DNA from: Staphylococcus schweitzeri
Lineage (GTDB): Bacteria; Bacillota; Bacilli; Staphylococcales; Staphylococcaceae
Assembly: GCF_002902405.1 (NCBI RefSeq)
Contig: NZ_PPQS01000042.1
Location: 114,694-178,693 of the forward strand
DNA: 64,000 nucleotides
Direction: 5' to 3'
Numbering within the stretch: the stretch's first letter is position 1; the number at the start of each line of letters is the position of its first letter. Both the position numbers and the translations under genes were made by a program. A model generated the notes under the pieces. That model ran no database searches. It was not told the origin of the DNA and was given only the letters and a program-made list of their open reading frames with translations. Shown one piece after another: positions 58,971 through 64,000 of the stretch.

Positions 58971-60164
58971 ATGACTGACATAAAAATTAGAAAGTACATT
59001 GAATCATGGCAAGGTCATTATAGTCAAAATATATTGGTAGGCGTCTTATTAGCATTAGCGTTATTGCCTGTCGCAATTGCATTTTCTTTTATAGTTCATA
59101 TAAATCCGTCGATAGGATTAATGACCTGTGGGTTGATGATGTTCTTAATGGGTATTTTCGGAAAAAGATTGGCAATGGTTTCTGGTCCGAGTAGTGGGAT
59201 TTCGATTGTTGCCGCTCCATTAGTAATAAAGTATGGTACAGAATACTTATTTGCTGCAACTGTAGTTATGGGAATACTACTAATAATATTAGGATTAGCG
59301 CATATAAATAGATTGTTAAAATTAATACCAGATACTGTTGTTATAGGATTTATGAATGCACTAGGAATACTACTTTTAGTTACACAAGTGAAATACATAT
59401 TTGGAATATCAATTGCTACTTATGTTACTGCAATTTTGACAGTCATTGTTATGATTGTATCTACCAAATTTATCAAAGTTATACCTTCGCCATTGGTTGC
59501 AATTATAGTTATATCTATAGGAGCATACTCATTAAAACCTAAATTATTATATGTTTACGATTTAGCGCAAATTCAAATTGTATTACCTACTATTCATGTT
59601 CCAAATGAATTTTGGCACTGGTCTTCACTTAAAATTGTGTTGGTATATGGCACGACTATGGCAGTAATCTCCGTTATTCAGACACACTTAACAAATCAAA
59701 TGATAGATGATTTAACAAATTCAAAAACAAATAAAAATAACGAAATTATTAGCCAAGGGATAAGTAATTTACTTATTGGATTTTTAGGGGGCTATGGATC
59801 AAGTGGATTAGTTGGACAGTCTAAATATTTTTATCGTATGGGTGCTACAAGTCGTCTTGCTACTTTATCTACTGGAATATTTTTATTATTATGTGTGGAG
59901 CTTTTAAGTCCAGTGATTGAACATATTCCTATGGTTGTACTTGCTGTTGTATTAGTCAGTGTGTCCTTAAATACGTTTGATAGAAGAACGTGGTCACACA
60001 TGAAGTCTTCTCCGATTAAAAACGGGACGTTAATGTTATTTACTATGTTACTAATTTTACTTACAAATAATTTAGCAATTGGAGTCATTGTTGGCGCAGT
60101 TGTTTATTATCTATGGCAATTTATTTCGAAAAAGGGGCGTGTTAATGATGACAACATTGAATGA
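58971..60164 (+). CDS. SulP-family anion transporter lacking a STAS domain
   Basis: 397 residues with about 11-12 membrane helices. SulP marks: GVLLALALLPVAIAFSFIVHINPSIGLMTCG near residues 24-54, MVSGPSSGISIVAAPLVIKYG (about 70-90) and GLVGQSKYFYRMGATSRLATLSTG near 285. The protein stops right after the last helix with a short basic tail, so the C-terminal STAS domain is missing. Substrate unknown (sulfate, bicarbonate or another anion). AAGGGGATG lies upstream. The end overlaps the start of the M20 amidohydrolase gene. Confidence 0.87.
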   Translation: MTDIKIRKYIESWQGHYSQNILVGVLLALALLPVAIAFSFIVHINPSIGLMTCGLMMFLMGIFGKRLAMVSGPSSGISIVAAPLVIKYGTEYLFAATVVMGILLIILGLAHINRLLKLIPDTVVIGFMNALGILLLVTQVKYIFGISIATYVTAILTVIVMIVSTKFIKVIPSPLVAIIVISIGAYSLKPKLLYVYDLAQIQIVLPTIHVPNEFWHWSSLKIVLVYGTTMAVISVIQTHLTNQMIDDLTNSKTNKNNEIISQGISNLLIGFLGGYGSSGLVGQSKYFYRMGATSRLATLSTGIFLLLCVELLSPVIEHIPMVVLAVVLVSVSLNTFDRRTWSHMKSSPIKNGTLMLFTMLLILLTNNLAIGVIVGAVVYYLWQFISKKGRVNDDNIE

Positions 60165-61263
60165 AGTTATTGAATGGCGAAGATATTTTCACCAACATCC
60201 AGAATTGTCGGAACAGGAGTTTAATACAACTCAAAAAATTAAGGATATTTTAACTGAGCATCATGTTACAGTATTAGACTTACCACTTGCGACTGGGCTT
60301 ATTGCTGAAATAGGTCAAGGTTCAAGTTGCGTAGCTGTGAGAGCTGATATTGATGCACTACCAATACAAGAACTTGTAGAACAGGATTTTAAATCTGAAA
60401 ATGAAGGCGTTATGCATGCGTGCGGGCATGACATCCATATGGCGAGTGTATTAGCAACGGCTATTAAATTAAAAGAATTTGAGGATACACTTAACGGACG
60501 TGTTAAATTTATTTTTCAACCAGCTGAGGAATTAGGTTATGGTGCATTTAAGATTATTGAGACGCATGCATTAGATGATGTGCAAGCAGTTTTAGGTTTT
60601 CATAATAATCCTTCGTATCCTACAGATACATTTGCAATCAAAACTGGTGCGATTACATCAGCAGTTGATCGGTTTGAGTTTCATATTAAAGGAATTGGAG
60701 GTCACGCTGCTAAGCCAGAACAATGTAATGATCCTGTTATTGTACTGGCTCAACTGATTAATAGTATTCAATCCATAGTTAGTAGAAATCTATCAGCATT
60801 TGATGAAGCTGTGGTAACAATTGGACAAGTATCATGTGGTAATACTTGGAATGTTATTGCAGATCATGCATATGTGCAAGGCACGGTACGTAGTTTTGAT
60901 CCTAAGGTGCGGACGCTTATAGAACAACGATTACGTGATATTGCGGATGGCCTAGGTAAAACGTATAATATGACGATTAATTTAAATTATACAAAATTAC
61001 CAGGTGCTGTTATTAATGATGAAACTTTAACATATAAAGCTATAGAAGTGGCGCAGCAAGTTGGTTATAAAGTGAAAATGATGAATCAACCGTTGACAAT
61101 CGGCGAAGATTTTTCTGGATATAGTAAATATTATCCAAGTGTCTTTGCTTTAATAGGTTCGAATAGTGAATACGATTTACATCATCCTAAATATGAACCT
61201 GATGAAAGAATCTTAGAAAAAGTACCAGAATACTTCGTTGAATTTATAAAAAGACTATTGTAA
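60148..61263 (+). CDS. M20-family amidohydrolase (hippurate/IAA-amino-acid hydrolase type)
   Basis: 371 residues from the second of two adjacent ATGs, with AAAGGGG upstream inside the SulP gene. Marks: WRRYFHQHPELSEQEFNT near the start, VRADIDALPI, MHACGHDIHM with the metal-binding Cys/His/Asp, and QPAEELGYGAFKII with the catalytic glutamate. The dimerisation domain lies at about 175-285. Such enzymes cleave N-acyl amino acids. The 17-bp overlap with the transporter suggests that the two handle the same compound. Confidence 0.9.
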   Translation: MTTLNEVIEWRRYFHQHPELSEQEFNTTQKIKDILTEHHVTVLDLPLATGLIAEIGQGSSCVAVRADIDALPIQELVEQDFKSENEGVMHACGHDIHMASVLATAIKLKEFEDTLNGRVKFIFQPAEELGYGAFKIIETHALDDVQAVLGFHNNPSYPTDTFAIKTGAITSAVDRFEFHIKGIGGHAAKPEQCNDPVIVLAQLINSIQSIVSRNLSAFDEAVVTIGQVSCGNTWNVIADHAYVQGTVRSFDPKVRTLIEQRLRDIADGLGKTYNMTINLNYTKLPGAVINDETLTYKAIEVAQQVGYKVKMMNQPLTIGEDFSGYSKYYPSVFALIGSNSEYDLHHPKYEPDERILEKVPEYFVEFIKRLL

Positions 61264-61378
61264 CAGTAAATATGATTGGCTTTTAGAGAAAAAAGTGATT
61301 TTTAGTGAAAATGATGATTAAGTGCTAGGTAAGGTTGGGTAATTAATAATTATTAATCAATTGAGGAGATGTTAAAAA

Positions 61379-62260
61379 ATGGCAGCTCAAGATCCTAGAA
61401 CAAAATTCAAAACAACAGATTACGAAAAGCAAGAACAAGAAGTACCGGGTTTACAATCTGAAATGACGCCAGCACCTGATTGCGGTGAAACATCATATCA
61501 AGGTCACCAACGTTTACAAGGCTATAAAATGTTAGTCACAGGTGGCGATTCAGCAATTGGACGGGCAGCAGCAATTGCTTATGCCAAAGAAGGTGCAGAT
61601 GTAGCGATTAACTATCTTCCGAGTGAAGAACAAGATGCTCAAGAAGTACGCCAAGTAATTGAAGAAAGCGGTCAAAAGGCTGTGTTAATTCCTGGCGATA
61701 TAAGAGATGAACAATTTAATTATGATCTTGTAGAACAAGCATTTAGAGAATTAGATGGTTTAGATAATGTCACACTAGTCGCAGGACATCAACAATATCA
61801 TGATGATATTCAAGGGTTTACAACAGATGCATTTTCAGAAACATTTGAAACGAATGTCTATCCGGTATTTTGGACAGTTCAGAAAGCATTGGAATATTTA
61901 AAACCAGGTGCGTCAATTACGACGACATCATCGGTACAAGGTTATAATCCTAGTCCTATTCTTCATGATTATGCCGCTTCAAAAGCAGCTATTATTTCAT
62001 TAACTAAAAGTTTTTCAGAAGAACTTGGACCTAAAGGTATTAGAGTGAATTGTGTGGCGCCTGGGCCATTCTGGTCACCGTTACAAATTTCAGGGGGTCA
62101 ACCTCAAAGTAACATTCCGACATTTGGACAAAAAACACCTCTAGGTCGTGCAGGTCAACCTGTCGAATTATCTGGTACGTATGTATTATTGGCTTCAGAA
62201 GATTCAAGTTACACAACTGGACAAGTATTTGGTGTTAGCGGTGGTGTACAAATAGATTAG
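61379..62260 (+). CDS. Short-chain dehydrogenase/reductase (YhdF/YghA-like, stress-type)
   Basis: 293 residues. An N-terminal extension of about 45 residues (MAAQDPRTKFKTTDYEKQEQEVPGLQSEMTPAPDCGE) precedes the Rossmann fold and is typical of the YghA/GspA39 group. The cofactor loop is VTGGDSAIGRAAA (a TGxxSxIG variant), the active site YAASKAAII with the tyrosine near 201, and SSV upstream of it. The ending is GQVFGVSGGVQID. NADP(H) dependence is likely; the substrate is unknown. GAGGAG lies upstream. Confidence 0.9.
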   Translation: MAAQDPRTKFKTTDYEKQEQEVPGLQSEMTPAPDCGETSYQGHQRLQGYKMLVTGGDSAIGRAAAIAYAKEGADVAINYLPSEEQDAQEVRQVIEESGQKAVLIPGDIRDEQFNYDLVEQAFRELDGLDNVTLVAGHQQYHDDIQGFTTDAFSETFETNVYPVFWTVQKALEYLKPGASITTTSSVQGYNPSPILHDYAASKAAIISLTKSFSEELGPKGIRVNCVAPGPFWSPLQISGGQPQSNIPTFGQKTPLGRAGQPVELSGTYVLLASEDSSYTTGQVFGVSGGVQID

Positions 62261-62334
62261 GTCTGAATGAGTTTTTAATTGAAATAGTATAATAATAAGC
62301 GAAAAAATGAAGTTAATTTATATAGTAGATATAA

Positions 62335-62369
62335 GTCGATAAAGATATGGGTCTTTATCGGCTTTTTTT
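62335..62369 (+). terminator. Terminator after the SDR gene
   Basis: GTCGATAAAGA pairs with TCTTTATCGGC (one G-T) over a short loop, then seven T residues. Confidence 0.9.
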
Positions 62370-62636
62370 GATGTACCATATATAAACGATAATTTGAAAG
62401 TTAATCTCGCTATTGGCAGTGTAGTAGAAGTTGGAATTCAAATGTGTTAATTGCGATGTATTAAAGCTTCTAGGAAATTGAAATGCTCAGCCGAACAAAT
62501 AGAAAATACTATGTTTTATATAAAATATCAAAGTATTTATATGTTACGATAAGGTAAACGACATAGAAATATTATACTTAGATATGATGCCCAACATAAA
62601 TTTATTAAGCCGATAATAAACAAAGGGGGTGTTATT

Positions 62637-63206
62637 ATGGTTTTAATAGTATTTAGAGTTATATTATTTTTGATTTTAGCATTAGCCTTAGGAATAGAGA
62701 CTGCTTTTTCTGAGCAAAAATTAGCATTATATATAGTATTCATACTATTTGTAGCACTGGCAATTTTTATGAATGTATGGATCACGCATAAAAATATTAA
62801 AGAAAACAAAATTAAATTTAATAAACACGTCGCATACTTTTTGGGTGTTGTCTCAGGATTACTGTACATTGGATTTTGTATTTATGCATTAACTATAGGT
62901 GATTATGATCTTATACCAATTATCATATTTATAATAAGTATGATATCGATTACAATATTAGAAAGTATTCTAGGTATCAATTTAAGAAATGCACATATAT
63001 CAAACAAGCAATTGAAAGTCATTTCAAAACAACGAGTACAACAATGTAAAGTTATCTTTGTAACATCAGTATGTGTGTCTATCATTCTTATTTTAATTGC
63101 ATTAATGCTTAAATGGTGGCTCTTACTGGCGATTAGCATTATTATTTTGGTTGTTATTACAATCGCAATAATTGTGTATGAAAAATATTATACGACTTCT
63201 GATTAA
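62637..63206 (+). CDS. Membrane protein of unknown function
   Basis: 189 residues with six hydrophobic helices (about 3-21, 28-48, 64-84, 90-110, 136-156, 160-180). The short loops are basic (THKNIKENKIKFNKH, NAHISNKQLKVISKQRVQQCK). No motif is recognised. AAAGGGGG lies upstream of the ATG, so translation is likely. No hairpin terminator was noted before the riboswitch that follows 55 bases downstream. Confidence 0.78.
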   Translation: MVLIVFRVILFLILALALGIETAFSEQKLALYIVFILFVALAIFMNVWITHKNIKENKIKFNKHVAYFLGVVSGLLYIGFCIYALTIGDYDLIPIIIFIISMISITILESILGINLRNAHISNKQLKVISKQRVQQCKVIFVTSVCVSIILILIALMLKWWLLLAISIIILVVITIAIIVYEKYYTTSD

Positions 63207-63260
63207 TTTATGATTGACGTACTAAGCATTATCTTGTAACGTAAACGTAAATAAGAATCA

Positions 63261-63352
63261 CTTATCTAGAGAGGTGGAGGGACTGGCCCTATGAATCCTC
63301 GGCAACATTTCGAATGTGCCAATTCCAGTAACCGTAATGGTTTGAAGATAAG
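63261..63352 (+). ncRNA. SAM-I riboswitch (S box) aptamer
   Basis: CTTATC (63261-63266) pairs with GATAAG (63347-63352) as P1. Inside are the invariant S-box words AGAGAGGTGGAGGGACTGG, CCCTATGAATCCTCGGCAAC and the kink-turn region, then CCAGTAACC and ATGGTTTGA. With SAM bound, P1 is stable and transcription should stop in the hairpin at 63371-63401. Confidence 0.96.
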
Positions 63353-63370
63353 CAGGTAATGTACATGAAA

Positions 63371-63408
63371 ACCTCTTTCTTCATTTTTGTGAGAAAGAGG
63401 TATTTTTA
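63371..63408 (+). terminator. Riboswitch expression-platform terminator
   Basis: ACCTCTTTCT (63371-63380) pairs perfectly with AGAAAGAGGT (63392-63401), followed by ATTTTTATT. It lies 20 bases after the aptamer and 20 bases before the transporter start. Confidence 0.9.
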
Positions 63409-63428
63409 TTGGAAAGCAGGTAAAAAGG

Positions 63429-64000
63429 ATGGAAGAACATAAAAAGAGCAATGCTTGGGCATTATTCCCCTTGTTATTATTTGTGATGTTGTTTTTAGGC
63501 GTAGGTATTATCACTGGTGATTTTACTTCTATGCCTTTAAATGTTGCGATTACGATTACGGTTATCGTGGCATTATTAATGAATAGAAAAGAATCATTTG
63601 CTAAAAAAGTTGAAGTATTTACAAAAGGTGCGGGTCATTCAAACATTATTTTGATGATGTTAATTTTTATTTTAGCAGGTGCATTTTCAAACACAGCTGA
63701 AAAAATGGGCGGTGTGAAGTCGACTGTTAATTTAGGACTATCACTCATCCCTGAAAATTTAATTATTGTAGGATTATTTGTTATATGTATGTTTGTATCG
63801 ATATCGATGGGAACATCAGTAGGTACAGTTGCTGCAATAGCGCCTGTTGGCTATGGCTTTGCACAAGCGACAGATGTACCAACTGCTTTGGCAATGGCAA
63901 CTGTTGTTGGCGGTGCGATGTTCGGTGATAACCTTTCAATGATTTCAGATACAACAATTGCTGCTGTTAGAACACAACATACAAAAATGAAAGATAAATT
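63429..64000 (+). CDS. NhaC-family transporter under SAM control, likely methionine uptake (3' end beyond window)
   Basis: About 190 residues are visible, beginning MEEHKKSNAWALFPLLLF, running off the window. Six hydrophobic segments so far; marks VSISMGTSVGTVAAIAPVGYGFA and GGAMFGDNLSMISDTTIAAVRTQ are those of the NhaC antiporter family. S. aureus annotations call it a Na+/H+ antiporter. The upstream SAM-I riboswitch points instead to methionine metabolism; comparative work (MetT) predicted NhaC-like Na+-coupled methionine transporters in such positions. Transport of methionine is inference here. GCAGGT lies about eight bases before the ATG. Confidence 0.88.
   Translation, partial: MEEHKKSNAWALFPLLLFVMLFLGVGIITGDFTSMPLNVAITITVIVALLMNRKESFAKKVEVFTKGAGHSNIILMMLIFILAGAFSNTAEKMGGVKSTVNLGLSLIPENLIIVGLFVICMFVSISMGTSVGTVAAIAPVGYGFAQATDVPTALAMATVVGGAMFGDNLSMISDTTIAAVRTQHTKMKDK

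Overview
The window is chromosomal DNA of a low-GC Firmicute, and the gene content and order identify it as the Staphylococcus aureus complex. The recognised loci are rsp/SSR42, iruO, lldP-mqo, hssRS-hrtBA, tcaRAB, fni, gltS, rpiA, spdC (lyrA), hutG, fosB, hutR and hutUI. FosB and RpiA differ from the S. aureus sequences I remember at roughly one residue in ten or more, so a sister species (S. argenteus, S. schweitzeri or similar) is plausible. This rests on memory, not on an alignment. I see no rRNA, tRNA, CRISPR array, insertion sequence, prophage or cassette: this is ordinary core genome with many small regulated modules.

Layout. 1-5.3 kb: two small genes, the AraC-type virulence regulator Rsp (minus strand), and divergent from it a gene-free stretch of about 1.2 kb that matches the long non-coding RNA SSR42 and is full of a degenerate short repeat. 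5.3-10.7 kb: the sucrose PTS gene scrA with two operators, a CorA channel, a TetR/YhgE-type exporter pair and a small membrane protein. 10.7-16.9 kb: Fur-box-controlled iruO, two GNAT acetyltransferases (one PaiA-like), a quinone reductase, a lipoprotein and an orphan teichoic-acid-polymerase-like protein. 17-20.7 kb: lactate permease and malate:quinone oxidoreductase, with a Rex box and a cre-like site in front of the permease. 20.7-24.3 kb: an ABC exporter with a divergent TetR gene, and a LytTR regulator with its DUF3021 membrane partner. 24.4-28.5 kb: haem sensing and detoxification (hssRS, hrtBA). 28.6-37.3 kb: a YdcF-like protein, tcaRAB for glycopeptide response, and an EmrAB-like pump with its TetR repressor. 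37.4-49.7 kb: assorted metabolism, including a second CorA protein, fni, gltS, a DNA glycosylase, a NatAB-like ABC exporter and an aldose epimerase. 49.9-62.4 kb: MOSC protein, rpiA, spdC, histidine utilisation (hutG, hutR, hutUI), fosB, a SulP transporter overlapping an M20 amidohydrolase, and an SDR. 62.6 kb to the end: a membrane protein, then a SAM-I riboswitch in front of an NhaC-family transporter that runs off the window.

How the genes work together. Several modules are metabolite-gated and legible in the DNA: sucrose (LacI-type operators plus cre), NADH/lactate (Rex plus cre), iron (Fur), haem (HssR direct repeat), SAM (riboswitch), histidine (cre plus LysR) and drugs (three divergent TetR arrangements with inverted-repeat operators). 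Most transcription units end in strong hairpin-plus-T terminators, many of them shared by convergent genes. No new defence or mobile system was found. The least explained structures are the SSR42 repeat domain with its long-range closing helix, a nested hairpin element between gltS and the glycosylase gene, a seven-hairpin intergenic array inside the tca locus, and a 60-bp tandem repeat in front of fosB.
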